This document shows, piece after piece, positions 9,529 to 17,976 of a stretch of 64,000 bases of DNA. Numbering within the stretch: the stretch's first letter is position 1; the number at the start of each line of letters is the position of its first letter. The translations under genes were made by a program, and so were the position numbers. The stretch is from Nereida sp. MMG025 (GTDB taxonomy: Bacteria > Pseudomonadota > Alphaproteobacteria > Rhodobacterales > Rhodobacteraceae): positions 46,001 through 110,000 of the forward strand of contig NZ_JAKFZN010000002.1 of assembly GCF_021654165.1 (NCBI RefSeq). Direction: 5' to 3'. The notes under the pieces were generated by a model. The model saw only the letters and a program-made list of their open reading frames with translations. It was not told the DNA's origin and did not search any database.

Positions 9529-9846
9529 TCAGACCCGCGCGGCCGCAGGAGACAATTTGAAAAAAGCATAAAGCGGCAATCCACAGCTGACCCCGATGCA
9601 AAACGTGGCAGGGATCACCAGAAGATAGCGCCACATTCGGGTCGTCGCGGCCTCATAAATAACCCATACCGTCAGCGCAACGGCGGCAACAGTCAGATCC
9701 CAAACCAGACCACTGCTGGCGTCATTGGCGTGCCATGCGTCTACCATCGGGCCAAGCGCATATCCTTCGGCCTCAAACCAGCTGATGAAATAATACATCG
9801 GATGGATCGTGCCCCAGACCGCCAGCGCCAAAAACAACCAGCGCAT
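9529..9846 (-). CDS. DUF2834-like small membrane protein
   Basis: A 105-residue integral membrane protein with about three hydrophobic spans and the W-x(3)-P-x(2)-YF start typical of DUF2834. Function is unknown for the family. It begins one base after the end of the small lipoprotein gene and ends 20 bases before lysA, so it is cotranscribed with argH and lysA. Confidence 0.7.
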   Translation of the reverse strand: MRWLFLALAVWGTIHPMYYFISWFEAEGYALGPMVDAWHANDASSGLVWDLTVAAVALTVWVIYEAATTRMWRYLLVIPATFCIGVSCGLPLYAFFKLSPAAARV

Positions 9847-9847
9847 G

Positions 9848-10018
9848 TTACAGCCCGATCCGCACGTTCACAGGACCCGCTTTGGCCCCGACACTTGCCG
9901 ATGTGCGCACACCGTTAGGCCCAACGTTCACATTTACGCCGCCTGTGGGTTTCACAGGTTCGCCGTCCGCACCGCACGCCGCCAGCGCCAAAGCCGCCAA
10001 GACAATCAATTTCTTCAT
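9848..10018 (-). CDS. Small lipoprotein between argH and lysA (LptM-like)
   Basis: A 56-residue predicted lipoprotein: [15 protein letters not shown] is a signal peptide with lipobox LAAC (Cys15). The mature start [10 protein letters not shown] resembles the CGxxGxPxxP opening of the small lipoproteins encoded beside lysA in many proteobacteria, including E. coli LptM (YifL), which helps the LptD outer-membrane translocon mature. The rest is Gly/Val-rich. The ATG at 10018 overlaps the argH stop (ATGA). Identity as LptM rests on the mature N-terminus and gene order, and the sequence is divergent. Confidence 0.7.
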   Translation of the reverse strand: MKKLIVLAALALAACGADGEPVKPTGGVNVNVGPNGVRTSASVGAKAGPVNVRIGL

Positions 10019-11406
10019 TCCAAAATCTCCTTCCAAGCCGCAATCTGCTTGCGTACCTCGCTTGGTGCTGTTCCGCCAAACGACGTGCGCGATGCAACTG
10101 AATTATGTACGCCCAAAACACCAAACACATCATCCGTAATCTGATCATGAACTGACTTCATCTGTGCAAGCGTCAAGTCAGGCAAATCGCACCCCTGCTT
10201 TTCGGCCATCGCAACCAAAGCGCCCGTGACATGGTGGGCATCGCGAAACGGCAGGTTCAATTCGCGCACCAGCCAATCGGCCAGATCCGTCGCGGTGCTG
10301 AACCCTGTGGCGGCCGCTGCTTCCAGCGCCTCCACATTCGCGGTCATATCCCGCACCATCCCGTCCATGACAGCAAGCGACAACATCAGGTTGTCGGCAG
10401 CATCAAACACTTGCTCTTTGTCTTCTTGCATGTCTTTCGAATAGGCCAGCGGCAGGCCCTTCATCACCGTCATCAGTGCGACATTCGCCCCAAAAATCCG
10501 CCCGATCTTGGAGCGAAGCAATTCAGCCGCATCAGGGTTGCGCTTTTGCGGCATAATACTGCTGCCTGTAGACCACTCATCACTGATGCGCACAAAATTG
10601 AACTGCGCGGTCGACCAGATCACAAGCTCTTCTGCAAAGCGGCTCAGGTGCATGGCGCAGATGCTCGCGCAGCTTAGGAATTCCAGCGCAAAGTCGCGGT
10701 CACTTACCGCGTCCAGCGAATTGGCTGTCGGGCGGTCAAACCCAAGCGCCTTCGCCGTCATATCGCGATCAATCGGAAATCCCGTGCCAGCCAGTGCCGC
10801 CGATCCGAGTGGCGAGGTATTCATCCGCGCGCGCGCATCGGCAAATCGCGAACGATCCCGCGCCAGCATCTCGACATAGGCCATCATGTGATGGCCCCAC
10901 GTAACGGGCTGCGCGACTTGCAGATGGGTGAACCCGGGCATGACCCAATCGGCACCCGCCTCTGCTTGCCCAAGGAAGGCTTGCATAAGCCTGACAAGCG
11001 CCGCATCCACCGCATCGAACTGATCACGCACCCACAGCTTAAAGTCCGTCGCCACCTGATCATTGCGCGACCGCCCCGTGTGAAGGCGGCCTGCAGGTTC
11101 GCCGATCACCTCTTTCAGGCGGGCTTCCACATTCATGTGAATGTCCTCAAGCTCTTTGGAGAACGGAAACTTTCCTGTTTCAATCTCTGACAAGACTGTG
11201 AGAAGCCCTTCACGCATCGCTTCCGCCTCGTTAGGTGTCACAATGCCTGTGGCGCCCAACATTGCGGCATGGGCCCTTGAGCCTGCAATATCTTGCGCCG
11301 CCATCCGCTGGTCAAAATCAATGCTCGCATTAATTGCTTGCATGATATCCGAGTTACCAGCGGCAAAACGGCCACCCCACATCTGGTTTGAGGATTTGTC
11401 TGACAT
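10015..11406 (-). CDS. argH: Argininosuccinate lyase
   Basis: ArgH cleaves argininosuccinate to arginine and fumarate, the last step of arginine synthesis. The 463-residue protein has the start MWGGRF, a conserved [10 protein letters not shown] segment and the fumarase/aspartase-superfamily signature [12 protein letters not shown] containing the catalytic serine loop. I start at ATG 11406 ([14 protein letters not shown]); the frame stays open upstream but those residues are unlike the family. It heads the leftward argH-lipoprotein-DUF2834-lysA-TIGR02302 run. Its start codon is only 27 bases from the divergent tlpA start. Confidence 0.96.
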   Translation of the reverse strand: MSDKSSNQMWGGRFAAGNSDIMQAINASIDFDQRMAAQDIAGSRAHAAMLGATGIVTPNEAEAMREGLLTVLSEIETGKFPFSKELEDIHMNVEARLKEVIGEPAGRLHTGRSRNDQVATDFKLWVRDQFDAVDAALVRLMQAFLGQAEAGADWVMPGFTHLQVAQPVTWGHHMMAYVEMLARDRSRFADARARMNTSPLGSAALAGTGFPIDRDMTAKALGFDRPTANSLDAVSDRDFALEFLSCASICAMHLSRFAEELVIWSTAQFNFVRISDEWSTGSSIMPQKRNPDAAELLRSKIGRIFGANVALMTVMKGLPLAYSKDMQEDKEQVFDAADNLMLSLAVMDGMVRDMTANVEALEAAAATGFSTATDLADWLVRELNLPFRDAHHVTGALVAMAEKQGCDLPDLTLAQMKSVHDQITDDVFGVLGVHNSVASRTSFGGTAPSEVRKQIAAWKEILE

Positions 11407-11433
11407 CGTGCAAAAGCCCTTCGAGGTAGAAAT

Positions 11434-12078
11434 ATGCGTCTTTTCGGTTTGAACCCCCTTTATCTTGGGCTTGGCATCGGTGCAATCGCAGTGGTGGGCT
11501 TTCTGGCCAGCCAAGACGCATCTGCCCCCGCCAATGAAACCGCGCAGGCGCGCGATTACAGCGGTGCTGCAGGGTTGCTTGATGGCTCAATGAAAAAGCT
11601 GCAATTTCGCAGCGCCCCCACACCTGTCTCAAGCGTGGCGTTTACGTCTTCCGAAGGTGCCGAGCTGACCTTACAGGAGTATGCGGGAAAATACACGGTC
11701 GTGAATTTTTGGGCCACATGGTGCGCGCCCTGCCGCAAAGAGATGCCGATGCTGTCAGAATTGCAAAGTGAATTCGGCGGGGACGATTTTGAAGTGGTGA
11801 CAATCGCCACCGGGCGCAACAACCCCATGGGAATCAAGTCATTCTTCAAGGAAGTCGGCGTCGGCAATCTGCCCCGTCATCAAGACGCCAAACAAGCCCT
11901 TGCGCGTGATATGGCCGTGCTTGGCCTGCCTGTTACCATCATCATCGATCCATCTGGCCGTGAAATTGCACGCATGACTGGCGATGCAGACTGGGCCAGC
12001 CCCTCCGCCAAGGACATGATCAAAACCCTTCTGGCCGGACCCCAAGATCAGCGCAGCGCCGATGTTGCGGGCAACTGA
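11434..12078 (+). CDS. tlpA: TlpA-family thiol:disulfide oxidoreductase
   Basis: A membrane-anchored periplasmic thioredoxin-like protein of 214 residues. It has an uncleaved N-terminal span (residues 7-27) and a thioredoxin fold with the active site ATWCAPC (near 89-95) and a cis-proline region (GLPVTIIID). TlpA-type proteins reduce cysteines of cytochrome oxidase copper sites or cytochromes c. GAGG precedes the ATG at 11434. The last 59 bases overlap the 3' end of the convergent tag gene. An alternative name such as redoxin-family protein would fit. Confidence 0.88.
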   Translation: MRLFGLNPLYLGLGIGAIAVVGFLASQDASAPANETAQARDYSGAAGLLDGSMKKLQFRSAPTPVSSVAFTSSEGAELTLQEYAGKYTVVNFWATWCAPCRKEMPMLSELQSEFGGDDFEVVTIATGRNNPMGIKSFFKEVGVGNLPRHQDAKQALARDMAVLGLPVTIIIDPSGREIARMTGDADWASPSAKDMIKTLLAGPQDQRSADVAGN

Positions 12079-12604
12079 CTTCGTGATCGTTCACCAACCC
12101 GCAGGCTTGCATCCACGCATAAACAATCGTCGGACCGCAAAATTTGAAGCCCTCTTTCTTTAGACTTTTAGAGAGTTTTTCGCTTTCAGACGTCTGTGTC
12201 GGCCTCAGATTTTCACGATCAAATGCGTTTTGCCGCGGGACGCCACCGACATGGGACCACACAAAAGAGGCAAAGCCATCGCGTGCTTCAATTCGCAGGT
12301 AGGCCTGCGCCTTGCCGATGGTGGCGGCAATTTTCCCACGGTGTCGCACGATACCTTTGTCTTGCAGCAGCCTTTCGATGTCTGCATCACCCCACATGGA
12401 AATCACTTTGGGATCAAAGCCTTGGAAGGCCGCGCGAAACGCATCACGCTTGTTCAGAATGGTTGACCACGACAGACCTGCCTGAAACCCGTCAAGGATC
12501 AGCTTTTCCCATAGGGCACGGCCATCCCATTCAGGCACGCCCCATTCCGTATCATGATAGGCCTGCATTTTTGGATCGCTGCCAGCCCATGCGCACCTGT
12601 CCAT
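12020..12604 (-). CDS. tag: DNA-3-methyladenine glycosylase I
   Basis: Tag removes 3-methyladenine from alkylated DNA in base excision repair. The 194-residue protein starts with MDRCAW, contains YHDTEWG, and has helix-hairpin-helix features. The zinc ligands expected of the family are present: Cys4, the His of YHD, and the C-terminal pair in NDHEVSC. It is convergent with tlpA, and the last 18 or so codons of each gene are read from the same 59 bases. No partner genes are adjacent. Confidence 0.94.
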   Translation of the reverse strand: MDRCAWAGSDPKMQAYHDTEWGVPEWDGRALWEKLILDGFQAGLSWSTILNKRDAFRAAFQGFDPKVISMWGDADIERLLQDKGIVRHRGKIAATIGKAQAYLRIEARDGFASFVWSHVGGVPRQNAFDRENLRPTQTSESEKLSKSLKKEGFKFCGPTIVYAWMQACGLVNDHEVSCPQHRRCADLGVRPEGF

Positions 12605-12721
12605 ACCCGATCTCCCTAAAATTCAAGACAATCAATCCTCGAAATTTAGGAAAATGACAGCCTTTACCTTTCGTTCAGTCGATTGCGCCAAACACAAGCC
12701 AACTTGGAAAGGGAACTTCAA

Positions 12722-13579
12722 ATGGGACTGCACCCAAATTCCAAAGCCATGTTCGGCTCGCAGCACGTCCGCACCAATCCGTTGGATTGCGCCGTCCAGT
12801 CGCGTGATAAACACACCTTGGACATGGTCGAAGCCGCCTTGCGCCATAAAGAAACGATGCTGGCCTTTCAGCCAATCGTGGCCAGAAACACGCCGAACAA
12901 AGCAGTGATGTACGAAGGCCTGATCCGTGTGCTGGACGCAACCGGGCGCATCATCCCGGCCAAAGATTTCATGCCCGTGGTTGAGGATCTTGAGATTGGG
13001 CGGATGATTGATTGCGTGGCTTTGGAATTGGGTTTGCAATCGCTGACCGTGCAACCCGATTTACGGCTGTCCATCAATATGTCCGCCCGCTCTGTCGGCT
13101 ATCAACCCTGGATGCGCACGCTTGAAACCGGGTTGCGTGCAGATCCCACTGTTGGCGAACGGCTGATCCTCGAAATCACCGAAAGCTCTGCAATGCTGTT
13201 GCCCGAAGTGGTCATCAGCTTCATGGCACAGATGCAAAACCACGGAATCGCCTTTGCGATGGATGACTTCGGGGCTGGCTATACCTCGTTTCGCTATCTG
13301 CGTGATTTCATGTTCGATATCATCAAGATCGACGGGACATTCATTCGCGGTGTTGCACGCGACCCCGACAATCAGGTCTTGCTGGCGGCCCTGATGTCCA
13401 TCGCCGAACAATTTGACATGCTCACAATCGCCGAAAGTATCGAAACGGTCGAAGATGACGCTTACCTGCGCGCCACACCAATCGATTGTCTGCAGGGGTA
13501 TTTCTACGGCGCACCAACCATTTCACCCCCGTGGCGCCAGACAGATCGCAAACGCGCCAGATCGCGAAGAACAGCCTAA
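12722..13579 (+). CDS. EAL-domain protein (putative c-di-GMP phosphodiesterase)
   Basis: A 285-residue single-domain EAL protein without sensor or membrane segments. The key residues are there: ExLxR as EGLIR (glycine instead of alanine in EAL), NMSARS, EITES, the DDFGAGYTSF metal-binding DD, KIDGTFI and AESIET, then LQGYFYG. These support hydrolysis of c-di-GMP to pGpG, though loss of EAL alanine and the unusual C-terminus leave room for a binding-only role. GGGA lies eight bases before ATG 12722; an upstream TTG frame has no ribosome site. Confidence 0.88.
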   Translation: MGLHPNSKAMFGSQHVRTNPLDCAVQSRDKHTLDMVEAALRHKETMLAFQPIVARNTPNKAVMYEGLIRVLDATGRIIPAKDFMPVVEDLEIGRMIDCVALELGLQSLTVQPDLRLSINMSARSVGYQPWMRTLETGLRADPTVGERLILEITESSAMLLPEVVISFMAQMQNHGIAFAMDDFGAGYTSFRYLRDFMFDIIKIDGTFIRGVARDPDNQVLLAALMSIAEQFDMLTIAESIETVEDDAYLRATPIDCLQGYFYGAPTISPPWRQTDRKRARSRRTA

Positions 13580-13594
13580 GGCGCTTGGTCGCGC

Positions 13595-13611
13595 ATGCTG
13601 CGTCGCAGCAT
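13595..13611. repeat. Perfect palindrome after the EAL gene
   Basis: ATGCTGC-gtc-GCAGCAT forms a 7-bp stem with a three-base loop 16 bases after the EAL-gene stop. No T-run follows, so it is not a classical terminator. It could be an mRNA 3' end hairpin or a protein site. Confidence 0.4.
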
Positions 13612-13787
13612 ATCTGGCGGAAAGAAATACCTATACGCTTGTAAACAAAGGCCAGTGACACTCTGTCCCTTTGAAGGAATCGCCAAATTCTCGTAGCTGT
13701 CCGACCCAAGCTGGTTGAGTGGTTTGGGTGCATCCTGTGCCCTTTCATGATCTCGACCAGATTGAGAAAGAAAAAAGGACAGACCCC

Positions 13788-14963
13788 ATGACGAATGTTG
13801 TCATCGCCTCTGCCGCCCGAACTGCCGTTGGTAGCTTCGGAGGCAGCTTTGCAAACACCCCCGCCCATGATCTGGGTGCCACAGTGCTCGCCGAAGTCGT
13901 CGCGCGCGCAGGTGTCGACAAGGCGGAAGTGTCCGAAACCATTCTGGGTCAGGTTCTCACAGCGGCGCAGGGCCAAAACCCCGCACGCCAGGCGCATATC
14001 AACGCAGGCCTTCCCCAAGAAGGGGCCGCATGGAGCCTTAACCAAGTGTGCGGCTCTGGCCTTCGCGCCGTGGCATTGGGCGCACAACACATCATGCTTG
14101 GCGATGCCGACATCGTCTGCGCAGGCGGTCAGGAAAATATGACGCTGAGCCCCCATGCCGCAAACCTGCGCGCAGGTCACAAAATGGGCGACATGAAATA
14201 CATCGATACCATGATCCGCGATGGCCTTTGGGACGCGTTCAACGGCTACCACATGGGCCAAACCGCCGAAAACGTGGCCGAGCAATGGCAAATCAGCCGC
14301 GAAGACCAAGATAACTTCGCCGTTGCTTCGCAAAACAAAGCTGAAGCCGCTCAAAAAGCTGGCAAATTCGCCGATGAAATCGTGCCCTTCACCGTAAAGA
14401 CCCGCAAGGGCGACATCATCGTAGACAGCGACGAATACATCCGCCACGGGGCCAACATCGAAGCGATGGCAAAAATGCGCCCCGCGTTCACCAAAGATGG
14501 CTCCGTCACCGCGGCAAACGCATCTGGCCTGAACGATGGCGCCGCTGCGACCTTGCTTATGTCGGCTGAAAACGCAGAAAAGCGCGGCATCAAACCATTG
14601 GCACGCATTGCATCTTATGCAACAGCCGGTCTTGATCCGTCGATCATGGGCGTTGGTCCTATCTACGCTTCGCGCAAAGCACTCGACAAAGCAGGGTGGT
14701 CCGTCAGCGATCTGGATCTGGTCGAAGCCAACGAAGCATTCGCGGCCCAGGCCTGCGCCGTTAACAAAGACATGGGATGGGACCCTGCAATCGTAAACGT
14801 CAACGGCGGCGCGATTGCGATTGGTCACCCCATCGGTGCCTCTGGGTGCCGCGTTCTGAACACTCTGCTGTTCGAAATGCAACGCCGCGACGCCAAAAAA
14901 GGCCTCGCAACGCTTTGTATCGGCGGCGGTATGGGCGTTGCCCTTTGCGTCGAACGCGATTGA
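13788..14963 (+). CDS. phaA: Acetyl-CoA C-acetyltransferase (beta-ketothiolase)
   Basis: This 391-residue thiolase condenses two acetyl-CoA to acetoacetyl-CoA, the first step of polyhydroxybutyrate synthesis (and reversible in degradation). It has the nucleophilic Cys88 in NQVCGSGL, the [14 protein letters not shown] histidine loop, and the second catalytic cysteine in CIGGGMG. The start is ATG 13788 with AGGA nine bases upstream; the longer open frame begins in non-conserved sequence. phaB follows, separated by a terminator-like hairpin. Confidence 0.95.
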   Translation: MTNVVIASAARTAVGSFGGSFANTPAHDLGATVLAEVVARAGVDKAEVSETILGQVLTAAQGQNPARQAHINAGLPQEGAAWSLNQVCGSGLRAVALGAQHIMLGDADIVCAGGQENMTLSPHAANLRAGHKMGDMKYIDTMIRDGLWDAFNGYHMGQTAENVAEQWQISREDQDNFAVASQNKAEAAQKAGKFADEIVPFTVKTRKGDIIVDSDEYIRHGANIEAMAKMRPAFTKDGSVTAANASGLNDGAAATLLMSAENAEKRGIKPLARIASYATAGLDPSIMGVGPIYASRKALDKAGWSVSDLDLVEANEAFAAQACAVNKDMGWDPAIVNVNGGAIAIGHPIGASGCRVLNTLLFEMQRRDAKKGLATLCIGGGMGVALCVERD

Positions 14964-14971
14964 TCACATCA

Positions 14972-14996
14972 GGCGGGCCAAGCGCCCGCCTTTTTT
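14972..14996 (+). terminator. Rho-independent terminator/attenuator between phaA and phaB
   Basis: GGCGGGC-caagc-GCCCGCC (14972-14990) forms a perfect 7-bp GC stem followed directly by six T. It begins nine bases after the phaA stop and ends 21 bases before phaB, so it likely makes phaB expression lower than, or separable from, phaA. Confidence 0.85.
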
Positions 14997-15017
14997 AATA
15001 CCTAGAGGAGGAATATC

Positions 15018-15743
15018 ATGGGTAAAGTAGCACTCGTCACAGGTGGCTCGCGCGGTATCGGCGCAGCGATCGCACAAAAACTTAAGGCCGATGGCTACAC
15101 CGTTGCCGCAACATACGCGGGCAACGATGAAAAGGCAGCGGCCTTCACTGCCGAAACGGGCATCAAAACATACAAATGGAACGTGGCCGACTACGACGCA
15201 TGCAAAGCAGGTGTCGCACAAATCGAAGCTGATCTGGGCCCCGTGGAAATTCTGGTCAACAACGCAGGCATCACCCGCGATGCGCCTTTCCACAAAATGA
15301 CCCCGCAACAGTGGCATGAATGTATCGACACCAACCTGAATGGTGTGTTCAACATGACCCACAATGTCTGGGGCGGCATGCGTGATCGCAAATTCGGACG
15401 CATCGTGACGATTTCATCGATCAACGGTCAGAAGGGGCAGTTCGCGCAAGCCAACTATGCCGCGACCAAAGCAGGCGACATCGGCTTCACAAAATCACTG
15501 GCCCAAGAAGGCGCGCGCGCTGGCATCACGGTGAACATCGTGGCCCCCGGCTACATCAACACCGAGATGATGAGCACGATTCCCGAAAAGGTCATGAACG
15601 AAGTGATCTTGCCCCAGATTCCAGTGGGTCGCTTGGGCGAACCAGAAGAAATGGCACGCGCCGTTGCCTTCCTTGTGTCCGATGATGCGGGCTTCATCAC
15701 AGGCTCCACAATCTCGGCAAATGGCGGTCAATACCTCGCTTAA
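15018..15743 (+). CDS. phaB: Acetoacetyl-CoA reductase
   Basis: An NADPH-dependent SDR of 241 residues that reduces acetoacetyl-CoA to (R)-3-hydroxybutyryl-CoA, the monomer precursor of PHB. It shows the nucleotide-binding GGSRGIG, the NNAG motif, a catalytic Ser in TISSING, YxxxK as YAATK, and the PGYINTEM segment typical of PhaB. A very strong ribosome site (GAGGAGG) lies upstream. Gene order phaA-phaB supports PhaB over FabG. No phaC synthase is nearby. Confidence 0.93.
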   Translation: MGKVALVTGGSRGIGAAIAQKLKADGYTVAATYAGNDEKAAAFTAETGIKTYKWNVADYDACKAGVAQIEADLGPVEILVNNAGITRDAPFHKMTPQQWHECIDTNLNGVFNMTHNVWGGMRDRKFGRIVTISSINGQKGQFAQANYAATKAGDIGFTKSLAQEGARAGITVNIVAPGYINTEMMSTIPEKVMNEVILPQIPVGRLGEPEEMARAVAFLVSDDAGFITGSTISANGGQYLA

Positions 15744-15763
15744 CGCGCCGCGCCTCATGGCAA

Positions 15764-15809
15764 AACGTCTGACGCATTGCCATACCGTGAGCAGACGCTA
15801 GGCCATACA
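15764..15809. repeat. 46-bp dispersed intergenic repeat, copy 1
   Basis: This 46-bp block downstream of phaB is identical, base for base and in the same orientation, to 55144-55189. Inside it are two direct 15-bp units 23 bp apart: GACGC-att-GCCATAC (15771-15785) and GACGC-tag-GCCATAC (15794-15808). A CGTCTG/CAGACG inverted pair (15766-15771, 15792-15797) allows a 6-bp stem. Paired units at a constant spacing suggest a binding site or a small dispersed element; function is unknown. Confidence 0.8.
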
Positions 15810-15823
15810 CGAAATGTACGACA

Positions 15824-15859
15824 AAAAGGGCCGCTCCGATTGCACGGGGCGGCCCTTTT
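15824..15859. terminator. Strong bidirectional terminator
   Basis: AAAAGGGCCGCTCC (15824-15837), an eight-base loop, and GGGGCGGCCCTTTT (15846-15859) form a long GC stem with one T-G wobble, flanked by A-run and T-run. It ends phaB transcription rightward and can end the small leftward gene at 15939-16049. Confidence 0.88.
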
Positions 15860-15938
15860 CCTTGGCTGGTTCGGATGTGCTGACACCTGTCGCAACAGAT
15901 GCCCAAGACCTCCGCAGCCAGCGCCTCTCGGGGGATCT

Positions 15939-16049
15939 TCAGATGCGCCCGCGCAACCAGTTCCAAAGCTCGCCCAAGGCTTTGCCACGCTCTTCGTGGG
16001 CACGGCGGTTGGCGTCTCGGGTGCGGGTGTCTGTGTTGGTCTCAATCAT
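15939..16049 (-). CDS. Small charged protein, 36 residues
   Basis: ATG 16049 to TGA 15939 encodes 36 residues: an Arg/Glu-rich N-terminal half (TRTRDANRRAHEERGK) followed by an aromatic amphipathic end (LGELWNWLRGRI). AGGA lies eight bases before the ATG and a strong terminator lies downstream on this strand. Divergent placement opposite the LysR gene fits an independent small transcript. I do not recognise a family; small basic proteins with a Trp-rich end are common in Rhodobacteraceae. Translation is inferred from the ribosome site and terminator only. Confidence 0.6.
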   Translation of the reverse strand: MIETNTDTRTRDANRRAHEERGKALGELWNWLRGRI

Positions 16050-16130
16050 GGGTCAATTCCTTTAAACTGTTGCCTTAAGCTTGATGTGAATATGACCATG
16101 AAATGCAGGTTCCACAAACGAGACTTCACA

Positions 16131-16159
16131 TAGCTTCAGTTAAGCTATATTAAACTGAA
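16131..16159. promoter_or_regulatory. Nested inverted repeats in front of the LysR gene (putative operator)
   Basis: Two perfect inverted repeats overlap: TAGCTT-cagtt-AAGCTA (16131-16147) and TTCAGTT-11 nt-AACTGAA (16135-16159), the latter ending directly at the ATG. LysR-type regulators usually bind dyads of this size to repress themselves. The position over the start codon fits autorepression; inferred, not shown. Confidence 0.6.
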
Positions 16160-17101
16160 ATGCCTGATCGCCTTCCCCCTCTTACCGCCTTACGTGCCTT
16201 TGAGGCCGCGGCGCGACACATGTCTTTTGCCGCCGCAGCTGCCGAACTCAACGTGACGCCGGCAGCCCTTTCTTATCAAATCAAGGCGCTGGAAACCGAC
16301 CTTGGCACACCTGTTTTTCACCGCCTCAATCGCGCGGTAGAGCTTACCGAAGCAGGCCGCGCCCTGGCCCCGGGTGTGACCGATGGGTTTTCTGCAATCG
16401 CTGCGTCATGGCGTAACACACAGCGTTTAAACGACAATTCTACACTCACCATCACGGCGGGCCCTGCTTTCACCTCAAAATGGCTGGCCCCAAGATTGTT
16501 TGACTTTGCACAAGCCCATCCCGACATTGATCTGCGTTTTTCCGCAAGCCTGCGTCTGATTGACTTTGATCGAGATGAAGTGGATGTGGCCATTCGGTTC
16601 GGGCTTGGCCATGACAAGGATGTCTTTTCAGCCCCACTGATCCGCGAATGGATGACGCCGATGATGGCGCCCCAACTGGCCGATCAGTTCAATTCTCCTC
16701 AAGCGTTGAAAGACGCAACCCTCATCCATGATGACAGTATCAGCTTTTTCAAAACACCCACGGATTGGCCCGCATGGTGCAAAGCTGCGGGCATCACATT
16801 CGACACCTCGCATGGCGTGCGGTTTAGTCAAGCCGACCATGCACTGGATGCAGCAATTGCAGGCGCGGGTGTCGTTCTGGGCCGTGTGTCCCTTGCCACC
16901 CGCGCGCTTGAGCAAGGCCGCCTTGTCGCGCCCTTCAACGTAGGGCTTGTCACGGACGCCCAATTCAGGTTCATCTGCCCCCAAGGTCACGAGGCAAGAC
17001 CCAACGTAAAAGCGTTTCATGATTGGGTCATGTCCGAAATCGAAGCGTCGAAACCATTTGAAAACGGCAGAACCTTCATCGATGCCAAATCATTGAAATG
17101 A
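16160..17101 (+). CDS. LysR-family transcriptional regulator (GcvA-like)
   Basis: A 313-residue regulator with an N-terminal winged helix-turn-helix (residues 5-65; PPLTALRAFEAAARHMSFAAAAAEL is the GcvA-type start) and a periplasmic-binding-like effector domain from about 95 on. The next gene, a DMT exporter, overlaps its stop by four bases, so this is probably the local regulator of that exporter and of itself. The effector cannot be read from sequence. Confidence 0.88.
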   Translation: MPDRLPPLTALRAFEAAARHMSFAAAAAELNVTPAALSYQIKALETDLGTPVFHRLNRAVELTEAGRALAPGVTDGFSAIAASWRNTQRLNDNSTLTITAGPAFTSKWLAPRLFDFAQAHPDIDLRFSASLRLIDFDRDEVDVAIRFGLGHDKDVFSAPLIREWMTPMMAPQLADQFNSPQALKDATLIHDDSISFFKTPTDWPAWCKAAGITFDTSHGVRFSQADHALDAAIAGAGVVLGRVSLATRALEQGRLVAPFNVGLVTDAQFRFICPQGHEARPNVKAFHDWVMSEIEASKPFENGRTFIDAKSLK

Positions 17102-17973
17102 AAAAAGAAACCGCAACATTTCTTGGGTTTGGCGCTGTGCTGCTTTGGGCTTTGCTGGCTTTGTTCACCACGGCCTCCGCCCCTATTCCGCCATTGCAAC
17201 TCAACGCGATGTGCTTTGCGATCGGCGGCACACTTGGCCTGATCTGGATCACCGCGCAGGGCCGCTTGGCAGAGCTGACCCGCGTGCCACTCAAGGTCTA
17301 TGCTTTTGGCACCCTCGGGCTCTTTGGCTATCATTTTCTATATTTCAGCGCCCTGCGCATGGCACCGCCCGCACAGGCAGGTCTGATTGCTTATCTCTGG
17401 CCTTTGTTGATTGTTTTGTTTTCAGGTTTGCTACCGAATGAAACCCTGCGCAAAGGCCACATTTTCGGGGCGGTCATTGGCTTTTCGGGAGCCGCTTTGA
17501 TCATCGCATCGGACCTTGGCACGGTTAGTGCCTCTTCCTTGCCGGGTTACGGATTGGCCCTTCTCTGCGCGCTGACATGGTCAGGCTATTCCGTGGGCTC
17601 ACGGGTATTCGGCGCGGTGCCCACATCCAGTGTCGTGGTGTTTTGCCTTACAACCGCCATCTTGTCAGGCTTTGCCCATAGCGTTTTAGAAGACACGCAT
17701 TGGCCCATCGCACCCACCGCATGGTTGGCGACGATTGGGCTTGGCCTTGGCCCTGTTGGGTTGGCGTTTTTTGTCTGGGATATCGGCGTCAAAAAGGGTG
17801 ATATCCAGCTTCTTGGCACCGCATCTTATGCAGCACCCCTTTTGTCGACACTTGCGTTGGTTGTGGCAGGGGTTGCGGCACCCACTCTAACCCTTGCCAT
17901 AGCCGCAGTACTGATTACTGGCGGCGCGGTATTGGCCGCGCGGGCAAGTCGCGCGACCAATTATACGGATTAA
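17098..17973 (+). CDS. EamA/DMT-superfamily exporter (YddG-like)
   Basis: A 291-residue inner-membrane protein with about ten spans in two EamA halves. The opening KKETATFLGFGAVLLWALLALFTT and the mid-protein ALLCALTWSGYSVGSR resemble YddG-type aromatic amino acid exporters. The start overlaps the LysR stop (ATGA), a standard regulator-exporter pair. The substrate is not certain; amino acids or related metabolites are the likeliest cargo. Confidence 0.85.
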   Translation: MKKETATFLGFGAVLLWALLALFTTASAPIPPLQLNAMCFAIGGTLGLIWITAQGRLAELTRVPLKVYAFGTLGLFGYHFLYFSALRMAPPAQAGLIAYLWPLLIVLFSGLLPNETLRKGHIFGAVIGFSGAALIIASDLGTVSASSLPGYGLALLCALTWSGYSVGSRVFGAVPTSSVVVFCLTTAILSGFAHSVLEDTHWPIAPTAWLATIGLGLGPVGLAFFVWDIGVKKGDIQLLGTASYAAPLLSTLALVVAGVAAPTLTLAIAAVLITGGAVLAARASRATNYTD

Positions 17974-17976
17974 GAC

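Noticed and set aside
13422..14882. 486-residue leftward open frame opposite phaA
   Set aside because: It is antisense to a clear thiolase, starts inside non-conserved sequence and is composed of Cys/His/Arg-rich segments typical of a shadow frame in GC-rich DNA.
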